Below, piece after piece: positions 29,814 through 37,394 of a stretch of DNA of 64,000 bases. How positions within the stretch are numbered: the stretch's first letter is position 1; every line of letters starts with the position of its first letter. Under the pieces are notes generated by a model. That model was given only the letters and a program-made list of their open reading frames with translations, did not search any database and was not told the DNA's origin. The translations under genes were made by a program, and so were the position numbers. The stretch is from CAJXSN01 sp947492235 (lineage in GTDB: Bacteria > Pseudomonadota > Alphaproteobacteria > Sphingomonadales > Sphingomonadaceae), in NCBI RefSeq assembly GCF_042492175.1, contig NZ_CP170453.1:1798001-1862000 (forward strand), in the 5' to 3' direction.

Positions 29814-30407
29814 GTGGGTCAGACGGAATTCTTCACCTATCTCTCCTCCTTCGTCATCATCGTTCTGGCGGTGGCGATTGCCGACCTGATCAACAGTCTT
29901 CACCGGCTGATCCGCGCCCGAAAACGGGTGACGTGGCATCCCTTGCCTTTGATGATGGCGCTCCTCGCAACGATAGCCGTGATCTCGGAGTTTTTCTCAT
30001 TGTGGTGGGAATTCGACGTCACCGATATCACCATGATGGAGCTTCTTGGCGTCCTTTCGGTGCCGGGCCTGCTGGCTCTGTTTGCCTATTCCGTGCTGCC
30101 CGATGAAGTGCCGCCAGAAGGGCTCGATCTGTGGACCTTCTACATGGAGGAACGGCGCGTTCTGTGCGCGTTGCTGGGCCTTGCCTTCGTGTGCGACATG
30201 GTCCGCGCGGCGCAGGGGGCGGTGGATGATAATGTGCCTGCTAGCGAAATTGTTTGGTATTTCCTTCTGTTGACCCCCGCCTTCTTCATTCCGCTGCTGC
30301 TGATCAGCTTTACGAAAAAGCCCCTGTGGCAATGGATCGGGGTGCTCGGCCTGCTGGCGGTGAACGGCCAGTCGCTGCTGTTCTGGGAATTATCGGTCGA
30401 GAGCTAG
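29814..30407 (+). CDS. Multi-pass membrane protein of unknown function, 197 aa
   Basis: A GTG start at 29814 follows GAGGGG by 6 bases. The protein has about five hydrophobic segments (roughly residues 10-27, 45-60, 74-92, 113-130, 140-165 and 170-188, some borderline), with a charged RARKR loop after the first. I do not recognise a family beyond generic bacterial integral membrane proteins. It is divergent from TAA6 across 222 bases and is followed 92 bases later by an SDR gene on the same strand, so the two could be co-transcribed. No link with the adhesins can be shown. Confidence 0.75.
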   Translation: MGQTEFFTYLSSFVIIVLAVAIADLINSLHRLIRARKRVTWHPLPLMMALLATIAVISEFFSLWWEFDVTDITMMELLGVLSVPGLLALFAYSVLPDEVPPEGLDLWTFYMEERRVLCALLGLAFVCDMVRAAQGAVDDNVPASEIVWYFLLLTPAFFIPLLLISFTKKPLWQWIGVLGLLAVNGQSLLFWELSVES

Positions 30408-30499
30408 GCGCGAGCGGGCTGGCGCGGTCCCTCTATTTGCGAGGGGCGGGGCGGTGCAGGGCCAGCTAGTCTGCGTGCAAAAATGCACAGGAGGCAGGC

Positions 30500-31288
30500 A
30501 TGGATTTACGAATTTCCGGGCGCAAGGCGCTGGTCAATGGCGGCAGTGCCGGCATGGGGCGGGGCGCTGTGCTGGCGCTGGCTCGCGAAGGGGTAGAGGT
30601 GTTCGTCTCGGCGCGCGGGGAGGACCGGCTGCTTGCGACGTGCAAGGAGATCGCGGAGGCCACCGGTGCAAAAGTGCACCCGGTCGTCGCCGATCACAGC
30701 AGCGATGCCGGGCGCGAGACCATTCTGGCCGCCTGTCCCGATCCCGACATTCTGGTCGCGACCTGCGCCCCGCCGCCTTTCACACAGGATTTCCGCGATG
30801 TGCCGCAGGAGGAAATGGAGCGTGCACTGAACACCGCGCTGCTCAGCCCGATTGCCTACATCAAGGCGGTGATCGATCCGATGATTGCGCGGCGCTGGGG
30901 GCGGATCGTCAATATCAGCACCGGCGCGGCGAAATATCCCGCGGCCATGCGCGTGCTCTCCGGCCCGCCGCGCGCTGCCCTGTCAAACTATTGCACCGCG
31001 ATTGCGAAGGAGGTGGCGCAGCACAATGTCACGATCAATTCGGTGCTGCCCGGCATGCATCTGACGCCGGGAATAGAGGATGTTTTCGGCCCGCGCGCGA
31101 AGGCCAGCGGGCGCAGCTATGACGAGGAGATCGACGCTTTTGTCAAAGCCATCCGCCTGCCCGCAGGCCGCTTTGGCAATGCGGAGGATTTCGGCGCGAT
31201 GGTAACGACCCTGTGCAGCGAGATGGCCAATTACATCACCGGCCAGTCCATCGTAATCGATGGCGGGGTGGGGAATTCCACTTTCTGA
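30500..31288 (+). CDS. SDR-family protein with atypical catalytic motif, 262 aa
   Basis: This is a Rossmann-fold short-chain dehydrogenase/reductase-like protein. The nucleotide-binding glycine motif GGSAGMG is at about residues 14-20, VNIS with Ser in place is around residue 139, and the C-terminal signature ITGQSIVIDGG is present. The usual catalytic Tyr-x-x-x-Lys is missing: by alignment with ordinary SDRs, the segment SGPPRAALSNY places Ser and Arg there. This matches a known divergent branch that resembles beta-ketoacyl reductases without the full tetrad. The substrate is unknown and classical NAD(P)-dependent reduction is doubtful. The start is the ATG at 30500 after AGGAGG. It converges on TAA7 with a strong hairpin between them. 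Confidence 0.88.
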   Translation: MDLRISGRKALVNGGSAGMGRGAVLALAREGVEVFVSARGEDRLLATCKEIAEATGAKVHPVVADHSSDAGRETILAACPDPDILVATCAPPPFTQDFRDVPQEEMERALNTALLSPIAYIKAVIDPMIARRWGRIVNISTGAAKYPAAMRVLSGPPRAALSNYCTAIAKEVAQHNVTINSVLPGMHLTPGIEDVFGPRAKASGRSYDEEIDAFVKAIRLPAGRFGNAEDFGAMVTTLCSEMANYITGQSIVIDGGVGNSTF

Positions 31289-31293
31289 GGGTG

Positions 31294-31335
31294 GGGCGGG
31301 GCGCTGGCCGGATCAAACCGGCCCGCGCCCCGCCC
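31294..31335. terminator. Shared hairpin between the SDR gene and TAA7
   Basis: GGGCGGGGCGC (31294-31304) pairs with GCGCCCCGCCC (31325-31335), and GGCCGG/CCGGCC is nested inside. It stands between two converging genes and is very GC-rich. No T-run follows on the plus strand. Confidence 0.55.
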
Positions 31336-31353
31336 AAAACATCCGGCTTTCGA

Positions 31354-34300
31354 TCAGAATCCGAAAGCGACGCCGACTTGCCCGCCAACCCGGTCATCGC
31401 CCGTGCTGCCGGTGATGCCAGCCGAGACCAGCACCGAATCCGATACCCGCCCGGTCAGCGATCCGGCAAAGGCATGCTCGCCGCCATAGGTCGCCGCGTT
31501 CATCGATACAGAGATCGACTTGCCCGGCACGCTCATCGCGCTGCCCAGCGCCATGGCAGCGGCAATTCCGCCGCTGGTGCTTTCATCCAGCTCGTCGAGC
31601 CGGAAATTGACGTTGGACAGCCCCGCTTCCAGCCCGCCGACCCGGTTGGTCAGCGCACTGAACTGCGCATCGGTGACCGCCGAGATATGGTCGATGGAGG
31701 TCTGCACGCTGCGCAACTGACCAGTGGTCGCCACGGCCTGCCGCCCCAAAGTGCCGGTGGCGTCCACGGTCACGACGTCAACAGGGCCGACCTGCTGCGC
31801 GGTGCTCGCATCGATATCGGCGACGACTACGGAGGACCCGGCACCGCCAAGCATGACTTGATTGCCGGCCGTCGTGGTTGCGCCCGATCCGATGGCGGTG
31901 GAATCGGTGAATCCCGCCGCCGCGCCATTGCCGACCGCCGTCGATCGCAGTCCGGTGGCCGACGATGCGTGCCCCACTGCGGTTGCATCGGCCGCGCTCG
32001 CCACGGATAGCCGTCCCACGGCGGTTGCCCGGTTCGCACCTGCATTCGCCGCCAGACCAAGCGCGCTCGCCCCGCCACCTGTGGCGCGGGCACCGCTGCC
32101 CACAGCGGTCGCGTTCACGCCGCCCGCAACAGCGGCCCGGCCAAAGGCGCTGGCGCTGGTATTGGTGGCTTCGGCGCGGAAGCCCGATGCGGTCGATTCC
32201 TGACCACTGGCGACCGAGCGCGGGCCGAGCGCCGAGGCATCCGTCGCCGTCGCCATCGCCGGAGCGGCGGTGCTGTTGACCGCGACATAGGGCGTGCCGG
32301 GGGTAATGCCGGCAATGGCAGCGTTGAGCTGGCCGACATTAACCGCGTCCGTGCCGCTGATCCCTGTCGCAAGATGGACAAGGCGGCGTTCCGATCCGCT
32401 CGCCCCGATGGAAACAGTGTTGGCTGCGTTCGCGACAGAGTTGGCCCCCAGCGCCACAGAACCGTCGGCCAAAGCCTGGCTCGAATTGCCGATGGCAATG
32501 GCGCCGACACCATCGGAAATCGCTCCGGGAATGCCGTTGCTCCCTCCACCGATGGCAATGCCGTTTTGCTGGAGAGCGCTGGCGGAGAAGGTTTCGTTGG
32601 CTGAACCCCCAATGGCGATGGAATTCGAACCCGCCGCCTGCGCCCGTGCGCCCAGAGCGGTCGAGGTCGTGCCCGCTGCGTTCGCGCTGCGTCCTGCGGC
32701 AAGGGCGTTGGCACCGGATTGCGCAAGGTGCCCGACAGCGGTCCCTGCACTCCCTGTATTTGCGACGGCACCCCAGCCAATCGCCGTCGCCTGCACCGTA
32801 GCCGTCGCATCGGCCCCGATGGCGGTGGCCTGAGGCCCGGTTGTGTTTGCGCCGAGCTGGTCGCCATCGAGAGAATCCGATCCCAGGGCAACCGAGCCGA
32901 GGAAGTTGGCTTTGGCGCCCGACCCGATGGCAATGGCCTGCTCGCCGTCGGCCTCGGTAGCGGTGCCGATGGCAATCGAATTGATGCCCGTCGCGCTTGC
33001 GACCCCGACAACCGAATTCACTTCGTAATAGGCAAGGTCGCCCGCAATCGCATCGAGCTGCCCGACCGTTGCCGCGTCGCTGGCATCGACCCCGTTCGCG
33101 ACATTGACGATACGGCGGGTGATGGCGGGCGTGTCATCGGAGGTGTCGCCCGGCGTGCCGTTATCGTCGAAGGCGCGCCCGACGGAGACGGTGAAACCCT
33201 GGTCGGCAACGGAATCCGCACCCAAGGCAACGGCGCGGTTCGCCGATGCTATGCTGGCGTTCCCGATGGCGATGGCGAAGTCTCCCGCCGCGTTCGCTCC
33301 CGGCGCGGAGTTGCCGCCGCCGCCCAGAGCCACCGAAAATATGCCACTAGCAACCGGCCCGGTGCCATCGACAATGCCTGCGCCAATGGCAGTGGACCCG
33401 CCGCCTGTGGCCTGCGCCCTTGCGCCAACCGATGTGGCCGAACCGGTGCCTGCAACCGCGTTGAAACCGAATGCGCTGCTGCTTGTCCCGGTTACCGAGA
33501 CGCCGGCACCGACCCCCGTCGCATCCGCGGTGAGAGCGATCCCGCCATCACCGATCACGACCGTGTTCGCGCCGAGGATCTGGACGCCGCGTCCAAGCCC
33601 GATGGCACCGGTGCCGTTGATCTTGGCCTCGGTCCCGATGGCGATGGCGTCTTCGCCGGTGGCTTCGGTCCCGGCGAACTCGCCGCCGGTTTCGACATCA
33701 GCACCGATAGCGATAGCGCGCGCGGAATTCGACTTCGAGCGGAACCCGACTGCCAGCGACTGGGTCTGCGTGGCAGAAGCGGCGATACCCATGCTCATGG
33801 CGCGTTCGCCCGAAGCGATGCCGCGGACCGATATGGACTGAGATCCTGTCGCTTCGGCGAGAGTGCCGATAGCTACTCCGCCATTCTGCGCCACGGTGTT
33901 TGTACCAAGCGCTATGGAATCCGTGGTTTCAGCAGTCGCATCGGCACCGATCGCGATAGAACGCGTCTGCAGCGCCTGCGCTCCGAGCGTATCGGCGTCG
34001 CTGCCATCTACTCCGATCGCGATGCCCTGGTTTTGAGAAAGAGCGGCGCTGCCCAAAGCGATGCCGCTGATTGCATTGGACCCTTTGCCGATGGCCAGAC
34101 CATTGTCGGTTCCCGACCCATCGCCAATTGCGATCCCGCCGGCAAACCCGGACGCTGCGCCGCGGCCCAGCGCGATGCTTGCTTCGCCGCTGGCGAGGGA
34201 GTCGGTGCCCAGAGCAATTGCCGATGACCCATCCGCTATCGCGCCGAGGAATCCGTCGTCACCACCGTCGACCCCGATGGCAATCGACCGGTCCGCATTG

Positions 34301-35544
34301 GACTCCGAGAAGAAGCCGATAGCGATACCGCGCAAGGCTGTGCTGTCGACCGCACCGTGGATCGCCACGGATCTCTCCGCCGCCGCATCCGCCCCGGAAC
34401 CAACCGCGACCGCCCCTCCGCCAACAGCATCGGCGAGCGAACCGACCGCAACGGAACTGGAGCCTTCTGCATTGGCTCCGTAACCCAGTGCTGTGGTGTT
34501 GGCGCTGACCGCCGTTGCATCCGCACCGAGCGCCACTGACTGTTGCCCGGTGGCCTGGGCGCCCAATGTGTCAGCATCGAAGCTGTCGCCACCGATGGCG
34601 ATGGAATCCGTGCTTGTGGCATCGGCCTCTTGGCCAAGCGCGATCGCTTCAATCCCGGTCGCATCCGCATTCAGGCCGATGGCGATAGAGACATCACCGG
34701 CACCGTTCGCATTGTTGCCGATGGCGATGCCGTCGGTGCCGGAGACGGTGTTGGCGCTGGCATTCGCACCGACCACGACCGCCCCGCTGCCCGCTGCATT
34801 CGCGCTGGCACCAACGGCCACGGCGTTCTCAGCCGTCGCAAGGGAGCCTGCCCCGAAAGCACTGGAGGTTTGCGCGTTTGCTTGCGCCAATTGACCAAAG
34901 GCACTCGATGAAATGCCCGAGGCGACGGATCCGCTGCCGAAAGCGCTTGCGTTCGATCCCGCCAGCGCGCCGCCGCCAACGGCTGTTGCCTGATCCTGCA
35001 AGGCATCGGCGGAAAATCCGATGGCCACCGCTGTGATGCCGTTGGCAATCGACTCGCCCCCCAGCGCAATTGCCCCCGTAGAACTCGCCGAAGCGATGCC
35101 GCCGATGGCAATAGCATCCAGTCCCAGCGCCTCGTTTTCGTACCCCAGCGCAATAGCTCGGAAACCCTGCGCGAACGGTCCGACACCGTCGCCGCTGCCG
35201 TTACCGTCGTCCGATCCGATGGCTATCGCTCCCGTGCCGTCGGTGTTGGCCGCATAGCCGATCGCGAGCGACGCAACGCCCGTGGCCGACGTGTTGGCCC
35301 CCAGCGCATGGGCGAAGATGTCGTTCGCCTGAGCGTTCACACCGCAGGCCAGGCGCAGGTCTCCGTCGGAAGAATTGGCGCCGCCATCGTCGTCTGTTCC
35401 GGCGGTCGCTGTGCCATCGTTGTTGCGATCGAGCAGACAGTCTTCCGCCTGCGCTTCGGCGGGTAGAAGAAGGACGGTTGCAGCAAACATTGAAGCAGTG
35501 CCGGCCAGCATTGTGGCCCGGGCGGAAATCGTACGCGGTATCAT
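31354..35544 (-). CDS. Trimeric autotransporter adhesin TAA7, 1396 aa
   Basis: The start is the ATG of MIPRTISARATMLAG at 35544, six bases after AAGGGGA; the frame is open to 35601 but those codons overlap the leader and promoter. The signal peptide differs from the MRTQLL type. The pre-region contains DRNNDGTATAGTDDDGG, a calcium-loop-like acidic stretch, before the Cys cap. YadA heads follow with two internal necks (TRRIVNVANGVDASDA near 33100 and GSERRLVHLATGISGTDAVN near 32390). Unlike TAA1-TAA6 there is no LTIDQNGRLATV linker and hence one continuous head system. The connector, stalk and anchor end GVAFGF. It is divergent from the LuxR-hydrolase gene. Confidence 0.95.
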   Translation of the reverse strand: MIPRTISARATMLAGTASMFAATVLLLPAEAQAEDCLLDRNNDGTATAGTDDDGGANSSDGDLRLACGVNAQANDIFAHALGANTSATGVASLAIGYAANTDGTGAIAIGSDDGNGSGDGVGPFAQGFRAIALGYENEALGLDAIAIGGIASASSTGAIALGGESIANGITAVAIGFSADALQDQATAVGGGALAGSNASAFGSGSVASGISSSAFGQLAQANAQTSSAFGAGSLATAENAVAVGASANAAGSGAVVVGANASANTVSGTDGIAIGNNANGAGDVSIAIGLNADATGIEAIALGQEADATSTDSIAIGGDSFDADTLGAQATGQQSVALGADATAVSANTTALGYGANAEGSSSVAVGSLADAVGGGAVAVGSGADAAAERSVAIHGAVDSTALRGIAIGFFSESNADRSIAIGVDGGDDGFLGAIADGSSAIALGTDSLASGEASIALGRGAASGFAGGIAIGDGSGTDNGLAIGKGSNAISGIALGSAALSQNQGIAIGVDGSDADTLGAQALQTRSIAIGADATAETTDSIALGTNTVAQNGGVAIGTLAEATGSQSISVRGIASGERAMSMGIAASATQTQSLAVGFRSKSNSARAIAIGADVETGGEFAGTEATGEDAIAIGTEAKINGTGAIGLGRGVQILGANTVVIGDGGIALTADATGVGAGVSVTGTSSSAFGFNAVAGTGSATSVGARAQATGGGSTAIGAGIVDGTGPVASGIFSVALGGGGNSAPGANAAGDFAIAIGNASIASANRAVALGADSVADQGFTVSVGRAFDDNGTPGDTSDDTPAITRRIVNVANGVDASDAATVGQLDAIAGDLAYYEVNSVVGVASATGINSIAIGTATEADGEQAIAIGSGAKANFLGSVALGSDSLDGDQLGANTTGPQATAIGADATATVQATAIGWGAVANTGSAGTAVGHLAQSGANALAAGRSANAAGTTSTALGARAQAAGSNSIAIGGSANETFSASALQQNGIAIGGGSNGIPGAISDGVGAIAIGNSSQALADGSVALGANSVANAANTVSIGASGSERRLVHLATGISGTDAVNVGQLNAAIAGITPGTPYVAVNSTAAPAMATATDASALGPRSVASGQESTASGFRAEATNTSASAFGRAAVAGGVNATAVGSGARATGGGASALGLAANAGANRATAVGRLSVASAADATAVGHASSATGLRSTAVGNGAAAGFTDSTAIGSGATTTAGNQVMLGGAGSSVVVADIDASTAQQVGPVDVVTVDATGTLGRQAVATTGQLRSVQTSIDHISAVTDAQFSALTNRVGGLEAGLSNVNFRLDELDESTSGGIAAAMALGSAMSVPGKSISVSMNAATYGGEHAFAGSLTGRVSDSVLVSAGITGSTGDDRVGGQVGVAFGF

Positions 35545-35550
35545 AGCTAT

Positions 35551-35570
35551 CCCCTTGAGTCGCAAGGAGG
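35551..35570 (-). promoter_or_regulatory. Leader hairpin enclosing the TAA7 Shine-Dalgarno
   Basis: CCTTG (35553-35557) pairs with CAAGG (35563-35567) across a 5-base loop; beyond a single bulged base, CC (35551-35552) pairs with GG (35569-35570). AAGGGG, the ribosome-binding site, is in the 3' arm. It is the shortest of the seven hairpins. Confidence 0.45.
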
Positions 35571-35572
35571 AG

Positions 35573-35601
35573 AACTTGCTCGCATCGGCGCGGCCTGTCA
35601 T
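35573..35601 (-). promoter_or_regulatory. Candidate promoter of TAA7
   Basis: The minus strand reads ATGACA, 17 bases, CAAGTT, placing the transcript start almost at the leader hairpin. The layout matches TAA1-TAA5, but it lies much closer to the start codon than in the other genes. Confidence 0.4.
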
Positions 35602-35602
35602 A

Positions 35603-35614
35603 CCCCATATGGGG
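35603..35614. promoter_or_regulatory. Palindrome CCCCATATGGGG, candidate operator
   Basis: This perfect 12-bp palindrome touches the upstream edge of the candidate TAA7 promoter and lies just before the likely start of the divergent regulator gene. Its position would let one bound dimer affect both genes. No binding protein is known from sequence. Confidence 0.4.
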
Positions 35615-35626
35615 AAAGGGGCCGGG

Positions 35627-37360
35627 GTGACGGACGATTATGAGCAGAACCGCGCGGTTGATCTTGAGATCGTCTCCGCGTCATGGCGTTCGCTCAACGA
35701 GGCAACGAGTTACGACCGTCTGCTGGCCAGTTGGGATCGCAAGCTGGCAGCGGCGGAGGAGCGCTCTGCGAACCCTCTCGATGATGCGCTGTTCGCCCAG
35801 CTGACCGGTATTTCCGAGCGGCTCGACGATCACCTCGAATTGCGCACGCAGGACGAATTTGCCGAGGCAGTCGGTGTCTCGACAGCGCCGGCGATGGTGC
35901 TTTCGCCCGAAGGCCGCGTCGTGACATTCAACCAGGCGGCGCGCGCGTTTTTCGGCATGGAGCAGGGGTCGATGGCAGGGCGCGCGTGGCTCCGCGAGGA
36001 TTCGCGCGCAGATTTCGAAGCGGTTTTCCGCGCAGGGGTGGGGGGCACAAATACCGACTATGCCATCGTCCGCATATTGGGTCCGGAGGGGCGGGAGTCT
36101 CTGGCCGAAGTCGCTGCGCTGCACAGCCGATCGCGCAATCGGATCTATACTGTGGTCCGTTCGCTCGAGCTCGATTGGAGCGTGGATGTCGGTCAGAGCC
36201 TTGCCAAAGCGTTCGGCCTGACGGCGGCCGAGGTCGATATCTGCCGGCTTGTGTTTCGCCATTCCGATCTCGACCGTGTCGCCAGCGCACGCCAGACGCA
36301 GCGCGAGACGATCCGCACCCAGCTCAAGCGCATCTTCGCCAAGACCGAAACCCGCTCGCAGCCCGAATTGATGCGGCTTCTCGGCCTCTTGTGCAGTCGG
36401 GCGGAAAGCCTGCGGGAGCGTTCGGCGCTGGGATGGTCGGACCCGCTGGGCAACGAGACGATCCTGCGCCGCAGCGACGGACGCCGGCTGGCCTATACCT
36501 GGACGGGGGCGGAGGAGGGCGAGCCCGTCCTGTTCCTGCATGGCGAGCTGCCTTATTTCGTGCAGCACGAACACATTCGCCAGCGTATTGCAGAGACCGG
36601 TCTGAAGCTGATCTGCATGTCCACACCGGGTCACGGGCACAGCGATCCGCCTGATGGCAGGGACCAGCTCGACGATGGCTGCGATGCGGTGATCGCGCTA
36701 TGCGATCATCTGGGCCTGCGCGGCATACCAGCGCTCGCTTCTTACTCTGGCCAGCTATACCTCACCCGCACAGCGGCGCGGCGGCCCGACCTGTTTCGCT
36801 CGCTCCTGTGCATCGGGCTGCCGTGGAATATGCCGCAGGGGCGGTGGCGCAAGCTGACCCTGAACCAACGCACCTTCGCGCGCATCGCCCGCCTGTCGCC
36901 GGCCGTCTTCGAGCTGGTGTGTCGCATCGGTTTTCGGCTGGTGCAGCGCGAGGGCCCGGACTTTTACCTCCATCGCTCCTTTGGCGAAGCGGAGATCGAT
37001 CGACGGATTGTGATGGACCCGGAGTTTCAGCCGCTCCTTCGCATCGCCTGTCGCCATCTCACCAGTCAGGGGCATAGCGCTTTCATGCGCGAACAATTAA
37101 TGGTCGGCACAAATGACCCCACGACATGGCTCTCGCAGGTTCAGGTGCCGCTCCACTGGGTGATCCCGGCCGAAGCCGAGAATGTCGATGCAGAGGATTG
37201 CGCCGCTGCCCGTGCCTCAAGTCCGCGGGCCACCCTTGAGGTGGTCGAAGGCGCCGGGGAGCTGTTTCCCTATCAGCGGCCCGGTTTCTTCCTTCGCTTG
37301 CTGGAAGATCTGGCAGCTCAGGACGTCGCAGAGATCTGGCAAAGGCGGGGCCGCGCCTGA
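35627..37360 (+). CDS. PAS-LuxR HTH-alpha/beta hydrolase fusion, likely transcriptional regulator, about 577 aa
   Basis: The order is: a leading helical segment; a PAS-like domain (about residues 75-180); a LuxR-type helix-turn-helix (about 195-255, starting LTAAEVDICRLVF and including RETIRTQLKRIFAKT); and an alpha/beta-hydrolase domain (about 285-560). The hydrolase nucleophile elbow reads ASYSGQ, with Ser374 kept but the flanking glycine changed. The usual catalytic His is Glu545 (GAGE instead of GAGH), so it is probably a ligand sensor rather than an enzyme. GTG 35627 after AAAGGGG is my preferred start. ATG 35609 lies inside the palindrome and has no ribosome-binding site. TTG 35576 follows a good AGGAGG but would overlap the TAA7 promoter. 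It sits between TAA7 (divergent) and TAA8 (convergent) and is the only clear DNA-binding protein in the adhesin array. Confidence 0.85.
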   Translation: MTDDYEQNRAVDLEIVSASWRSLNEATSYDRLLASWDRKLAAAEERSANPLDDALFAQLTGISERLDDHLELRTQDEFAEAVGVSTAPAMVLSPEGRVVTFNQAARAFFGMEQGSMAGRAWLREDSRADFEAVFRAGVGGTNTDYAIVRILGPEGRESLAEVAALHSRSRNRIYTVVRSLELDWSVDVGQSLAKAFGLTAAEVDICRLVFRHSDLDRVASARQTQRETIRTQLKRIFAKTETRSQPELMRLLGLLCSRAESLRERSALGWSDPLGNETILRRSDGRRLAYTWTGAEEGEPVLFLHGELPYFVQHEHIRQRIAETGLKLICMSTPGHGHSDPPDGRDQLDDGCDAVIALCDHLGLRGIPALASYSGQLYLTRTAARRPDLFRSLLCIGLPWNMPQGRWRKLTLNQRTFARIARLSPAVFELVCRIGFRLVQREGPDFYLHRSFGEAEIDRRIVMDPEFQPLLRIACRHLTSQGHSAFMREQLMVGTNDPTTWLSQVQVPLHWVIPAEAENVDAEDCAAARASSPRATLEVVEGAGELFPYQRPGFFLRLLEDLAAQDVAEIWQRRGRA

Positions 37361-37373
37361 ACGCAGCCCCGCC
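37344..37373. terminator. Bidirectional hairpin between the regulator and TAA8
   Basis: GGCGGGGC (37344-37351) pairs with GCCCCGCC (37366-37373). It overlaps the last codons of the plus-strand regulator and lies 22 bases after the TAA8 stop. TTT follows on the minus strand. Confidence 0.55.
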
Positions 37374-37394
37374 ATTCTGGCCGGACCGATCCGG

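Noticed and set aside
14465..34227. Very long plus-strand open frames (up to about 500 codons, for example 14465-15958, 19166-20473 and 32719-34227) opposite the adhesin genes
   Set aside because: They are antisense shadows of GC-rich, repetitive head sequence, rich in Arg/Gly/Cys with no domain, no ribosome-binding site and no signal; the minus frames carry complete, conserved adhesins.
35375..35626. Longer N-terminal extension of the LuxR-hydrolase gene
   Set aside because: The frame is open back to 35375, but that part overlaps the signal peptide of TAA7 on the other strand and the palindrome; the Arg/Ser-rich text is not protein-like.
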